From contig CABUSR010000008.1 of assembly GCA_902494245.1 (NCBI GenBank), positions 1 to 58,616 of the forward strand: a stretch of 58,616 nucleotides of DNA, in the 5' to 3' direction. Positions 41,029-49,354 of this stretch are shown here, one piece after another. The notes below the pieces were generated by a model. That model worked only from the letters and a program-made list of their open reading frames with translations. It was not told where the DNA came from and did not search any database. A program made the position numbers and the translations under genes. Source of the DNA: an uncultured Collinsella sp. GTDB lineage: Bacteria; Actinomycetota; Coriobacteriia; Coriobacteriales; Coriobacteriaceae. Position 1 is the stretch's first letter, and each line of letters opens with the position of its first letter.

Positions 41029-41505
41029 ATGGATTCCAAAAGACTTGCCGAGATAGCCGATGTTATGGAGGACCGCGGCCTCACGCGCGTACGCGTTGAG
41101 GAGCCCGATGGCACCGCGGTCGAACTCGAGCGCGCGAGCGCCGCGCAGCCGGTCGCCGTGCCCATGCCTATGCCGGGTGCCGTGACTGCTCCGGCGGTGG
41201 CTCCTGTCGCCATGCCTGCCACCGCACCGGAACCCGCCGCGCAGACACCTGCCGCCGCACCGGAGCCCAAGGGCACCGAGGTGACCGCTCCCATGGTCGG
41301 CGTTTTCTATGCTGCCCCGGCGCCGGGCGACGAACCGTTTGTGCACGTGGGCTCCAAGGTCAAGGCCGGCGAGACCCTCTGCATCATCGAGGCCATGAAG
41401 GTTCTCAACGAGGTGACGGCAGAGGCGGATGGCGAGGTGCTCGAGATCTGCGTGGCCGACGGCGACCTCGTGGAGTTTGGCAGCTGCCTCATGAGGATCG
41501 GATAG
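41029..41505 (+). CDS. accB: Biotin carboxyl carrier protein of acetyl-CoA carboxylase
   Basis: 158 residues. An N-terminal helical part is followed by a Pro/Ala-rich linker (about 38-80) and a biotinyl domain with Lys124 in EAMKVLNEV, the site modified by BirA, encoded divergently at the operon's promoter end. It carries CO2 from AccC to the carboxyltransferase. Confidence 0.96.
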   Translation: MDSKRLAEIADVMEDRGLTRVRVEEPDGTAVELERASAAQPVAVPMPMPGAVTAPAVAPVAMPATAPEPAAQTPAAAPEPKGTEVTAPMVGVFYAAPAPGDEPFVHVGSKVKAGETLCIIEAMKVLNEVTAEADGEVLEICVADGDLVEFGSCLMRIG

Positions 41506-41514
41506 GTGATATCC

Positions 41515-41937
41515 ATGAACAAAGAAGAGCTCAAGAAGCTGTTGCCGCATCGCGAGCCGATGCTTTTGCTTGACGAAGCCGAGCTGGTGGGCGACGAGGC
41601 CCACGGCAAGATCACGATTACGGGCGACGAGTATTTTTTGCAGGGGCATTTTCCGGGAAACCCGGTGGTCCCCGGCGTGATTCAGTGCGAGATGCTCGCC
41701 CAGAACTGCTGCGTGCTGCTGATGGGCGATGAGGAGGCGCGCGGCGCGACGCCGTTCTACACGAGTCTGGACAAGGTGCGCTTTAAGCGTCCGGTGCGCC
41801 CGGGCGACACGGTGGATCTGGTGTGCTCCATCACGCGTGCGCGCGGGCCGTTCCGCTTTGCGACAGGTACTGCGAGCGTTAACGGTGAGGTTTGCTGCCG
41901 CGCCGATATGTCTTTTGCACTCATGCACGAAAAGTAG
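41515..41937 (+). CDS. fabZ: 3-hydroxyacyl-ACP dehydratase
   Basis: 140 residues; hot-dog fold. LLPHREPMLLLD near the N-terminus and the active-site His45 (FLQGHFPGNPVVPGV) and Glu59 are present. An in-frame GTG at 41506 is possible, but the family begins at NKEELKKLLPHR, so ATG 41515 is preferred. It sits between accB and accC, as in Firmicute-type fab operons. Confidence 0.95.
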   Translation: MNKEELKKLLPHREPMLLLDEAELVGDEAHGKITITGDEYFLQGHFPGNPVVPGVIQCEMLAQNCCVLLMGDEEARGATPFYTSLDKVRFKRPVRPGDTVDLVCSITRARGPFRFATGTASVNGEVCCRADMSFALMHEK

Positions 41938-41947
41938 GGAAGTTTTC

Positions 41948-43291
41948 ATGTTCGACAAAGTGCTCATCGCCAACCGCGGCGAAGTCGCGGTCCGTGTTAT
42001 CCGCGCGTGCCGCGATATGGGCATCAAGACCGTCGCCGTTTATTCCACGGCCGATGCGGACGCGTTGCACGTGCAGCTTGCCGACGAGGCGTATTGCATC
42101 GGCGGCCCGCGTCTTGCCGAGAGCTACCTCAACGACGATGCTGTGCTCACCTGTGCCGTGAAGTCGGGGGCAAAGGCGATCCATCCTGGCTACGGTTTCT
42201 TTTCGGAGAAGGCGAGTTTCGTGCGCGACTGCGACAAGTACGGCCTGGCGTTTGTCGGTCCTTCGGCCGAGGTGATCGACAGCATGGGCGACAAGGACGC
42301 CGCACGTCGAACGGCTGCTGCGGCGGGCGTGCCCATCGTGCCGGGTTGCGATCTGCTCAAAAGTCCCGAGGAGGCGACGGCCGAGGCCGAGAGCATTGGC
42401 TGCCCCGTGCTTATTAAGGCGCGTGCCGGCGGTGGCGGCCGCGGCATTCGCAAGGTCGAGCGCGTGGAAGATGCGGCAAAGGCGTTTATCGAGGCGCGTG
42501 CCGAGGGCGAGGCCGTTTTTGGCGACGGCGAGTGCTACATGGAGAAGTTCGTCGCGCCGGCCCACCATGTTGAGGTGCAGATTATGGCCGATAAGCAGGG
42601 CCATGTGTTTTCGCTCGGCGAGCGCGAGTGCTCGGTGCAGCGCCGCAACCAAAAGCTGATCGAGGAGAGCCCCGCGCCGTGCCTCGACGGACACGACGAC
42701 ATTCGTGCTCGCATGCACAAGGCAGCGCGTGACCTGGCTCGTGCCGTCGGCTACGAAGGAGCCGGTACCATCGAGTTCCTGTATTCGGACGACGGCAATT
42801 TCTACTTTATGGAAATGAACACGCGCTTGCAGGTGGAGCATCCGGTTACGGAGTTTGTGACCGATACCGACTTGGTCAAGTGGCAGCTGCGCGTGGCAGC
42901 CGGCCAACCACTGCCCTTTGAGCAGGAGGACATGCCGGTCCGCAACCACGCCATGGAGTGCCGCATCAATGCCGAAACGCCGGACTTTCTGCCGTCATGT
43001 GGAACGGTCACCGCGTTGCGTGTGCCGGGTGGTCCGCGCGTGCGCTGGGATTCCGCCATGTTTACCGGTGCGACAGTTCCGCCGTACTACGACTCCATGC
43101 TCGGCAAGCTCATCGTGTGCGCGCCCACGCGTGACGGCGCCATTCGCAAGATGCGCTCGGCCCTGGGCGAGCTCGTGATTGAGGGCGTGAGCGAAAACAG
43201 CGAGCTTCAGCTCGACGTGCTGGCAAACGACGAGTTCTTGTCGGGCATGTATCACACCGATCTGATGGGGCATCTCTATGCTGATGAATAG
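41948..43291 (+). CDS. accC: Biotin carboxylase
   Basis: 447 residues, the normal length. ATP-dependent carboxylation of biotin on AccB. MFDKVLIANRGEVAVRVI, the glycine-rich ATP loop KARAGGGGRGIRKV, and the EMNTRLQVEHPVTE active-site segment are intact. It overlaps accDA by 14 bases. Confidence 0.97.
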   Translation: MFDKVLIANRGEVAVRVIRACRDMGIKTVAVYSTADADALHVQLADEAYCIGGPRLAESYLNDDAVLTCAVKSGAKAIHPGYGFFSEKASFVRDCDKYGLAFVGPSAEVIDSMGDKDAARRTAAAAGVPIVPGCDLLKSPEEATAEAESIGCPVLIKARAGGGGRGIRKVERVEDAAKAFIEARAEGEAVFGDGECYMEKFVAPAHHVEVQIMADKQGHVFSLGERECSVQRRNQKLIEESPAPCLDGHDDIRARMHKAARDLARAVGYEGAGTIEFLYSDDGNFYFMEMNTRLQVEHPVTEFVTDTDLVKWQLRVAAGQPLPFEQEDMPVRNHAMECRINAETPDFLPSCGTVTALRVPGGPRVRWDSAMFTGATVPPYYDSMLGKLIVCAPTRDGAIRKMRSALGELVIEGVSENSELQLDVLANDEFLSGMYHTDLMGHLYADE

Positions 43292-45002
43292 AAAAGCGAA
43301 GACGGTCAATGTCCTTGAGGGGCCGATAACCGAGTCGTGCGCCGAGTTTCCCGCGCGCCACGTGTTTATCAAGTGCCCGGAGTGCCGCCGTGTGATCGAT
43401 GAGGCACGCCTACACGACAACCTCGAGGTCTGCCCTCGTTGCGGCAAACACTTTCGCGTGAGCGGTCGCGCGCGCATGCGCATGACGGTCGACGAGGGCA
43501 CGTTTGAGGAATGGGATGCCAATCTGGCGTCGGAGGACTTCCTCTCGTTTCCCGGCTATGCCGACAAGCTCAAGAGCGTGAGCGAGCGTTCGGGCGAGCG
43601 CGATGCCGTTGTGTGCGGCAGGGGCAAAATCTGCGGTTGCGATACGGCGCTCTTCTTTATGGACGCCAACTTTATGATGGGCTCGATGGGCTCCGTGGTG
43701 GGCGAGAAGATCTGTCGCACATTTGAGCGTGCGACCGAGCTGGGATTGCCGGTTGTCGGCTTTACCGTTTCGGGCGGTGCTCGCATGCAAGAGGGCGTGA
43801 CCTCGCTTATGCAGATGGCCAAGATTTCTGCGGCGGTTAGGCGCCACAGCGAGGCGGGCGGCCTGTATATCACGGTGCTCACCGACCCCACGACCGGAGG
43901 CGTAACCGCGAGCTTTGCCATGGAGGGCGATATTATCCTGGCCGAGCCCGATGCCCTGACGGCATTTGCCGGCCCGCGCGTGATCGAGCAGAACATGCAC
44001 AAGCGCCTGCCCAAGGGATTCCAGCGCTCCGAGTTTTTGCTGGAGCACGGCTTTTGCGATGCCGTTGTTCCGCGTGGCGAGATTGCGCTCACGGTAGGCG
44101 AGCTGCTGGCGCTGCACGAAGGGCACGCGCCCGGCCTGGGGGCACCGCATGAGATCGTGCATACGGGTCGCCGCGGCAAAAAGCTGGGGCACTTGTTCAA
44201 GCGCGCGGCGGCGCCAAAAACCGCGCTCGAGATTGTCAAGCAGACCCGCTCGGCAGATCGCGCCACGGCGGGCGAGGTGATCTCGCTGGGCCTGGATGGA
44301 TTTGTGGAGCTGCACGGCGACCGTTACTTTGGCGACGACGCCGCTGTGGTGGCTGGCATTGGCTGGAAGGACGGGCGCCCCGTAACGGTCATCGCCATCG
44401 AGCGCGGCACCACGACCAAAGAGCGTATGCGCCGCAACTTTGGCATGGCGCATCCCGAGGGCTACCGTAAAGCGCGTCGCCTGATGCGCCAAGCCGAAAA
44501 GTTTGGTCGGCCGGTTCTGTGCCTGGTCGATACTTCGGGCGCGTTTTGCGGCATCGGTGCCGAGGAACGCGGTCAGGGCGAGGCTATCGCCCAGAATCTC
44601 ATGGAGATGAGCGGCCTTAAGACGCCGATTGTCTCGGTGGTAACAGGCGAGGGCGGCTCTGGTGGCGCGCTGGCGCTGTCCGTGGCCGACCGCATCCTGA
44701 TGCTTTCGAGCTCGGCCTATTCGGTCGTGAGCCCCGAGGCCTGTGCGTCGATTCTGTGGAAGGATACCGAGCGCGCGAATGAGGCCGCCGAGGCGCTTAA
44801 GCTCACGGCTCCCGATCTGTTGGCGCTCGGTATCATCGACGGCATTGTTGACGATAGGGGTCTGTCGCATGAGGAGATCGCCGGCGCCGTCATGTCCTCG
44901 GCATTTGATGCCTTCGATACGCTTGGGCGGCTCGACGACGCGACCCTCACAAACCTCCGCTACGAAAAGTACCGCGCAATCGGTCAGTATCGCACGATGT
45001 GA
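43278..45002 (+). CDS. accDA: Acetyl-CoA carboxylase carboxyltransferase, beta-alpha fusion
   Basis: 574 residues. The N-terminal half is AccD, with a zinc ribbon of Cys33, Cys36, Cys52 and Cys55 and the VSGGARMQEG motif. The C-terminal half, from about residue 310, is AccA, with GFVELHGDRYFGDD and EGGSGGALALSVADR. In E. coli these are separate subunits of an alpha2-beta2 enzyme; here one chain provides both, fixing a 1:1 ratio. The stop codon lies inside the first arm of a small hairpin repeat that also flanks the next gene. Confidence 0.95.
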   Translation: MLMNRKAKTVNVLEGPITESCAEFPARHVFIKCPECRRVIDEARLHDNLEVCPRCGKHFRVSGRARMRMTVDEGTFEEWDANLASEDFLSFPGYADKLKSVSERSGERDAVVCGRGKICGCDTALFFMDANFMMGSMGSVVGEKICRTFERATELGLPVVGFTVSGGARMQEGVTSLMQMAKISAAVRRHSEAGGLYITVLTDPTTGGVTASFAMEGDIILAEPDALTAFAGPRVIEQNMHKRLPKGFQRSEFLLEHGFCDAVVPRGEIALTVGELLALHEGHAPGLGAPHEIVHTGRRGKKLGHLFKRAAAPKTALEIVKQTRSADRATAGEVISLGLDGFVELHGDRYFGDDAAVVAGIGWKDGRPVTVIAIERGTTTKERMRRNFGMAHPEGYRKARRLMRQAEKFGRPVLCLVDTSGAFCGIGAEERGQGEAIAQNLMEMSGLKTPIVSVVTGEGGSGGALALSVADRILMLSSSAYSVVSPEACASILWKDTERANEAAEALKLTAPDLLALGIIDGIVDDRGLSHEEIAGAVMSSAFDAFDTLGRLDDATLTNLRYEKYRAIGQYRTM

Positions 45003-45028
45003 CAAAGGGACAGTCCGCATGTCACATT
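45000..45028 (+). repeat. Direct repeat flanking the EIIC gene, left copy (constant-loop hairpin T6)
   Basis: TGACAAAGGGACAGTCC then GCATGTCACATT. With the preceding bases, ATGTGACA (44997-45004) and TGTCACAT (45020-45027) form a perfect 8-bp stem around a loop containing GGGACAG. A near copy lies at 46264. Confidence 0.75.
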
Positions 45029-45042
45029 GGGAAAGGGTTCCT

Positions 45043-46257
45043 GTGTCACAAGTTTCTAACACCTCGTTTACAACGACGGTCTCATCAAACGCCATGGCTG
45101 TGGTGGATTATCTGTCCAAAAGCATGATGTCGGCGCTGCCGTTTATTGTCTGCGCGGCGTTGTTCCGCACCGTCGCCGTCATTATGGGCGAAGGCATGCT
45201 GGGCCTGTGGTCTGCCGATTCCGATATCTATCGCCTGTTCTACAGTTGGCTCTATAACGCCGGCTACTACTTCTTGCCCGTTTATCTTGGTTGGGCGGCC
45301 GCTCGCCAGCTCGGTTGCTCGGAGCAGCTGGGCATGATGCTGGGCGGCGTATTGATTGCGCCCGATCTGCTTAAGCTCGTCGATGCCGCATCGACGACGG
45401 GGGCATCGATGACTTCCGTGTATGGCCTGCTTCCCGCGCCGGTCAACGATTACACGACGACTGTTATTCCGGTTCTCATCTCGGTACCCGTGCTTTGGCA
45501 AGTGGAGTGTTTCTTTCAGCGCGTTATCCCTAAGGCCGTGGCGTTTTCGTTTGTTCCGTTTGCGACCATGCTTGTCATGGTTCCGGTTTCGCTGTGTATT
45601 ACGGCGCCGGCGGGCAGCTATTTGGGCATGCTGTTGGGCCAGCTTATGTTTATGCTTGGCAATTCCGGTGGCATCGTATCGTTGCTCACACTCATGGGGC
45701 TTGCCGCGGGCTGGGAGTTCCTTAAGATCGCGGGCGTCAGCAACGTTGTCCTATCGCTCGCCTATGCGCAGTTTATGAGTGTGGGAACGGATTCGTGCAT
45801 CCTGATCGCCGCGACGATGGCAACGTTTGCCGTTTGGGGCATGCCCTTTGGCGCGTCGCTCCGCGTTGCGGATAAGGACGAGAAGACGCTCATGCTGGGC
45901 TATTCGATCTCGGGTGTTCTTGGCGGCGTAAGCGAGCCTGCGCTGTACGGTTGCGGCTTTAAATATGGCAGGTGCCTGACGTGCATGGCCATTGGCGGCG
46001 CCGTCGGAGGCCTTGTTGCGGCCGTGGGCCACGTTACGGCCTATACCATCGGCATGACGAATGTCCTCATGGTCATTGGCTTTGCCACGGGCGGCATCCC
46101 GAACCTGCTGTGGTGCTGCGCTGCCGGCGGCACGGCATTTGCGGTGTCTGCGGCGCTGAGCTACTGCTTTGGCGTGGTGCCAGCGAAGGGACAGGCGACG
46201 GGGGACGGAGCCGATTCGCCCAAAACCTCGAAGAGCGTGGCCGAGGCAAGCGCATAA
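45043..46257 (+). CDS. PTS EIIC permease domain protein (glucoside family, stand-alone)
   Basis: 404 residues with about ten membrane spans. GGVSEPALYG is the EIIC substrate-site motif of the glucose/beta-glucoside PTS class. No EIIB cysteine domain or EIIA domain is attached, so partner subunits must come from elsewhere; a stand-alone EIIA is at 8055. GTG 45043 follows GGGAAAGGG by five bases. An upstream ATG at 45019 lies within the flanking repeat and lacks a site. The gene is bracketed by direct repeats and interrupts the path from the fab operon to the CDF gene. Confidence 0.85.
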   Translation: MSQVSNTSFTTTVSSNAMAVVDYLSKSMMSALPFIVCAALFRTVAVIMGEGMLGLWSADSDIYRLFYSWLYNAGYYFLPVYLGWAAARQLGCSEQLGMMLGGVLIAPDLLKLVDAASTTGASMTSVYGLLPAPVNDYTTTVIPVLISVPVLWQVECFFQRVIPKAVAFSFVPFATMLVMVPVSLCITAPAGSYLGMLLGQLMFMLGNSGGIVSLLTLMGLAAGWEFLKIAGVSNVVLSLAYAQFMSVGTDSCILIAATMATFAVWGMPFGASLRVADKDEKTLMLGYSISGVLGGVSEPALYGCGFKYGRCLTCMAIGGAVGGLVAAVGHVTAYTIGMTNVLMVIGFATGGIPNLLWCCAAGGTAFAVSAALSYCFGVVPAKGQATGDGADSPKTSKSVAEASA

Positions 46258-46263
46258 ATCGAT

Positions 46264-46293
46264 TGACAAAGGGGCAGTCCCGCATGTCACATT
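46264..46293 (+). repeat. Direct repeat flanking the EIIC gene, right copy (T7)
   Basis: TGACAAAGGGGCAGTCCC then GCATGTCACATT, 28 of 30 positions shared with the copy at 45000. It starts six bases after the EIIC stop. Confidence 0.75.
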
Positions 46294-46295
46294 CC

Positions 46296-46329
46296 AAGGC
46301 CGCGGCCCGTGTGGGCTGCGGCCTTTTTG
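46296..46329 (+). terminator. Terminator after EIIC
   Basis: AAGGCCGCGGCCC pairs with GGGCTGCGGCCTT (one mismatch) around GTGT, followed by TTTTT. Confidence 0.9.
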
Positions 46330-46407
46330 TATCTGGGGGACAAAGTGGCTACACTACAATCCGTTTGAGCAATAGATATATAGGTAGTACCGTGGGGGCG
46401 GATGTAG

Positions 46408-47562
46408 ATGGTCGAGTGGATTGTTGGGCGCGCACAGGGCGATCGTGCGCGTGTGGGCACGTTAGCGGGCATGGTGTGTATTGTCGCCAATGTTGCGCTT
46501 TGTGCTGCGAAGGGTGCAATTGGTGTGGTTTCGGGATCGGTTTCGATTGTTGCGGATGCCATGAACAACCTGTCCGATGCCAGCTCGAATATCGTGAGCG
46601 TGCTGGGCTTTAAGCTGGCGAGCAAGCCGGCCGACCCCGAGCATCCTTACGGCCACGGTCGCTACGAGTATCTCTCGGGTCTGGTCGTGGCGGCACTCGT
46701 GCTGCTGATTGGCGTTGAGCTGGTGAAGTCCTCGGTCGAGCGCGTCATCCACCCCGAACCTGTCGAGTTCTCGCTTGCCCTGGTGGCAGTTCTAGTGCTT
46801 TCGATGGTCGTAAAGCTCTGGATGGCGGCCCTCAACCAAAAGCTCGGCGACCGTATCGAGTCCGAGACACTGCATGCGACGGCTCAGGATTCCAAGAACG
46901 ATGTCCTTGCCACGGGTGCCGTGCTGGCGTGCGCAGTTGTTTCGCAGGTGACGGGCATCAATCTTGACGCTTGGGTCGGCCTTGCCGTTGGTGCCTATAT
47001 TGGCTGGAGCGGTTTTGAACTCATCCAGGATACGGTGAGCCCGCTTTTGGGCCAGACGCCCGATCCTAAGCTGGTCAAGCACATTCGAGACAAGATCATG
47101 AGCTATCCCGGCGTTTTGGGCGTTCACGATTTGATGGTTCACGACTACGGCCCGGGCAGGAAGTTCGCAAGCGCTCACGCCGAGATGGCGGCCGAAGCCA
47201 GCCCGATGGAAAGTCACGACACGCTCGACAATATTGAGCAGGCGTTTAGGAACGAAGACGGCATGATCGTCACGCTCCATTACGATCCCATCGTGACCGA
47301 CGATCCCAAGGTGGCGAGCATGCGTTTACGCATTAACGCAATGGCTCAGGAGATCGATAGTCGCCTTTCGATTCACGACCTGCGCTGTGTGCCGGGCCCT
47401 ACGCACACCAACGTGATCTTTGACTGCGTGCGACCCTCGGATTTGGCGATGAACGCCGAAGACTTAAAGCACGCGTTGGCGAAACGGGTCGAGTCGGAAT
47501 ACCCCAAGTCGATTGCCAAGATTACGATTGACGAAGACTACGTAGGCCATACCCACGAGTAG
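46408..47562 (+). CDS. Cation diffusion facilitator family metal exporter
   Basis: 384 residues with six predicted membrane spans and a C-terminal cytoplasmic domain. The metal-site helices show VADAMNNLSDASSN and the loop HPYGHGRYEYLSG, typical of the Zn/Fe/Mn CDF group. The C-terminal domain carries the LGVHDLMVHDYGPG segment. It lies between a PTS gene and a phosphatase with no obvious functional link. The metal is not deducible. Confidence 0.9.
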   Translation: MVEWIVGRAQGDRARVGTLAGMVCIVANVALCAAKGAIGVVSGSVSIVADAMNNLSDASSNIVSVLGFKLASKPADPEHPYGHGRYEYLSGLVVAALVLLIGVELVKSSVERVIHPEPVEFSLALVAVLVLSMVVKLWMAALNQKLGDRIESETLHATAQDSKNDVLATGAVLACAVVSQVTGINLDAWVGLAVGAYIGWSGFELIQDTVSPLLGQTPDPKLVKHIRDKIMSYPGVLGVHDLMVHDYGPGRKFASAHAEMAAEASPMESHDTLDNIEQAFRNEDGMIVTLHYDPIVTDDPKVASMRLRINAMAQEIDSRLSIHDLRCVPGPTHTNVIFDCVRPSDLAMNAEDLKHALAKRVESEYPKSIAKITIDEDYVGHTHE

Positions 47563-47601
47563 GGCTGCGCCGGCAAAGCAAGTTATACAGAAGGGGAGAA
47601 T

Positions 47602-48228
47602 ATGAAGAGGCTGTATCTGCTCCGCCACGGCCAGACGGAATTCAACGTCAAAAAGCTCGTCCAAGGTCGTTGCGATTCACCGCTCACCGATTTGGGCCGT
47701 CAGCAAGCCGGGATGGCAGCCGCATGGCTCAAAGCCCACAACGTCGTCCCCGACAAAGTGGCCTCATCACCCTTAGGCCGAGCCATGGACACGGCAAGTC
47801 TCGTCGCACGCGAACTTCTCGGCCCGGACGCCGCTGTCGAGCCCTGCGAAGGCATCATCGAGCGCTGCTACGGCACCTTCGAAGAAGGCCCCCACGACGC
47901 GCTACCCACCGACGTTTGGGATCCGGGCGAGGATCTGGTCCCCTTCGGAGGAGAGGGAAGCAAAGCGTTACAAGAACGCATGGTAGCCACCCTCACCAAT
48001 ATCATGGGCTCCGAGGGCATCGAAACCCTCTTAGCAGTAAGCCACGGCAGCGCCAGCCGCCAATTCATCAAGGCCGCAGCCCCAGAGGGCTTCGAGCTCC
48101 CAGCAAAACTTCCCAACTGCGCCATCATGATCTTCGATTTCGATGAGGCAAAGCCACAAGCAGAGGGCGAGCCAATGCAATGCAAGTTCACCCTTCAGCA
48201 AATAGTGGACCCCAAACAAAGTCATTAG
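47602..48228 (+). CDS. Histidine phosphatase family (phosphoglycerate mutase-like)
   Basis: 208 residues. The catalytic RHGQTEFN motif is at residues 8-15, and a second histidine is in VSHGSASRQF. Members dephosphorylate small molecules or act as phosphoglycerate mutases, and the substrate cannot be read here. AAGGGGA precedes the ATG. By my count 48 of 208 codons end in A, far more than most genes in the window, the same bias as in the 3' end of the aminotransferase gene. It ends 35 bases before palindrome C. Confidence 0.88.
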   Translation: MKRLYLLRHGQTEFNVKKLVQGRCDSPLTDLGRQQAGMAAAWLKAHNVVPDKVASSPLGRAMDTASLVARELLGPDAAVEPCEGIIERCYGTFEEGPHDALPTDVWDPGEDLVPFGGEGSKALQERMVATLTNIMGSEGIETLLAVSHGSASRQFIKAAAPEGFELPAKLPNCAIMIFDFDEAKPQAEGEPMQCKFTLQQIVDPKQSH

Positions 48229-48263
48229 CCTGAACGAGCAAGGTTTAGCAGACATCAACGTGG

Positions 48264-48428
48264 CGTTCCCAGTGTGCGGCGGAGGGGGCGGCCCTGAGGC
48301 ATATTAAGGTTGTCGCGAGTTCCGCACGAACAGGAGAGCACTTAATGTGCTCTCCGTCGTGAGCAGGACTGTAGAGCAGCAACCTTAATATGCCTCAGGC
48401 CCGCCCCCTCCGCCGCACACCGGGAACG
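48264..48428. repeat. Large structured palindrome C (upstream of rplC)
   Basis: Outer arms 48264-48312 and 48380-48428 are 49 bases long with two mismatches. The 67-base core matches palindrome B at TCGCGAGTTCCGCACGA and CAGGACTGTAGAGCAG. Its inner stem is GGAGAGCAC/GTGCTCTCC around TTAAT, with two compensated base-pair changes compared with B. Confidence 0.88.
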
Positions 48429-48478
48429 TGCCACGCACTTTACCTGCGTAAACAATGTGAGTGAAATATGAATCTCGA

Positions 48479-48503
48479 TGGATACGCCCGCAGCCGTGTA
48501 TAC
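48479..48503 (+). promoter_or_regulatory. Conserved ribosomal-operon motif upstream of rplC (with -10-like TATAC)
   Basis: TGGATACGCCCG then CAGCCGTGTATAC. 22 of 25 positions recur upstream of rplB at 50344, and a weaker version is upstream of rpsL at 31197. It ends in TATACT, a plausible -10, but no good -35 is seen at standard spacing. Confidence 0.5.
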
Positions 48504-48615
48504 TAAACAGCTGTGTGAAACCAGGGGAGTATTCTGGCTGGACAAAATGCCTGCTTAATAGGGTTGTCAGGTAGTCCGGACGCAATACAAGGCTGGGGAG
48601 CACGTCGTGTAAGTA

Positions 48616-48667
48616 GTGGTCCTCTAGGGGCGTACGCTCGGTGGTGTACGCATTGTCCCAAGACCAC
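48616..48667 (+). other. Nested hairpin in the rplC leader
   Basis: GTGGTC (48616-48621) pairs with GACCAC (48662-48667), enclosing GCGTAC/GTACGC (48630-48635 with 48646-48651). It ends 20 bases before the start codon. A candidate autoregulatory site for the L3-L4 operon; which protein binds is unknown. Confidence 0.45.
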
Positions 48668-48687
48668 GCGAGAGTTGGGATCATATC

Positions 48688-49308
48688 TTGATCAGCATGA
48701 TTCTCGGCCGCAAGATTGGCATGACCCAGGTTTGGGACGAGGACGACAACGTCGTTCCTGTCACGGTCATCCAGGCTGGCCCCTGCGCTGTCTCGCAGGT
48801 TAAAACTCAGGCAACCGACGGCTATGACGCCGTCCAGATCGGTTTCGGCGACATCAAGGCCAAGAACGTGAACAAGCCCATGGCTGGTCACTTCGCCAAG
48901 GCTGGCGTCGAGCCTGTCCGTTTCCTTCGTGAGGTCCGCGTCGAGAACGGCGAGGAGCACAAGGTCGGCGAGGTCGTCACCGTCGCTGATTTCGCTGATG
49001 TCGAGAAGGTCGACGTCATCGGTACCTCCAAGGGTAAGGGCTTCCAGGGTCGCATCAAGCGCTGGGGTCAGCGCCGCGGTCCTATGACGCATGGTTCTCA
49101 CTTCCAGCGTCACCCCGGTTCTATCGGTCAGTGCGCCTATCCTGCGCGCGTCCTCAAGGGCGTCAAGATGGCCGGTCACATGGGTAACGAGCGCGTTACC
49201 GTCAAGAACCTTTCCGTTGTCCGCATCGATGCCGAGCAGAACCTCATCTTGGTCAAGGGCGCTGTCCCGGGTGCCAAGAATGGTCTCGTCGCCATCCGTA
49301 TGGCCTAA
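48688..49308 (+). CDS. rplC: 50S ribosomal protein L3
   Basis: 206 residues. ILGRKIGMTQVWDEDDNV at the start and KGKGFQGRIKRWGQRRGPMTHGS in the central loop that reaches the peptidyl-transferase centre. TTG 48688 lies seven bases after GGGA; ATG 48697 is the alternative but is 16 bases from that site. First gene of the S10-type run here, with its own leader, since rpsJ is encoded elsewhere. Confidence 0.96.
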   Translation: MISMILGRKIGMTQVWDEDDNVVPVTVIQAGPCAVSQVKTQATDGYDAVQIGFGDIKAKNVNKPMAGHFAKAGVEPVRFLREVRVENGEEHKVGEVVTVADFADVEKVDVIGTSKGKGFQGRIKRWGQRRGPMTHGSHFQRHPGSIGQCAYPARVLKGVKMAGHMGNERVTVKNLSVVRIDAEQNLILVKGAVPGAKNGLVAIRMA

Positions 49309-49354
49309 GGGCCCAGCCCATTTAGCCCAGCGTCATACCAAGGAGAACACTTAA

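Noticed and set aside
48429..48687. A tRNA or small RNA gene in the rplC upstream gap
   Set aside because: No cloverleaf, CCA end or conserved tRNA boxes; the stems found fit a leader better.
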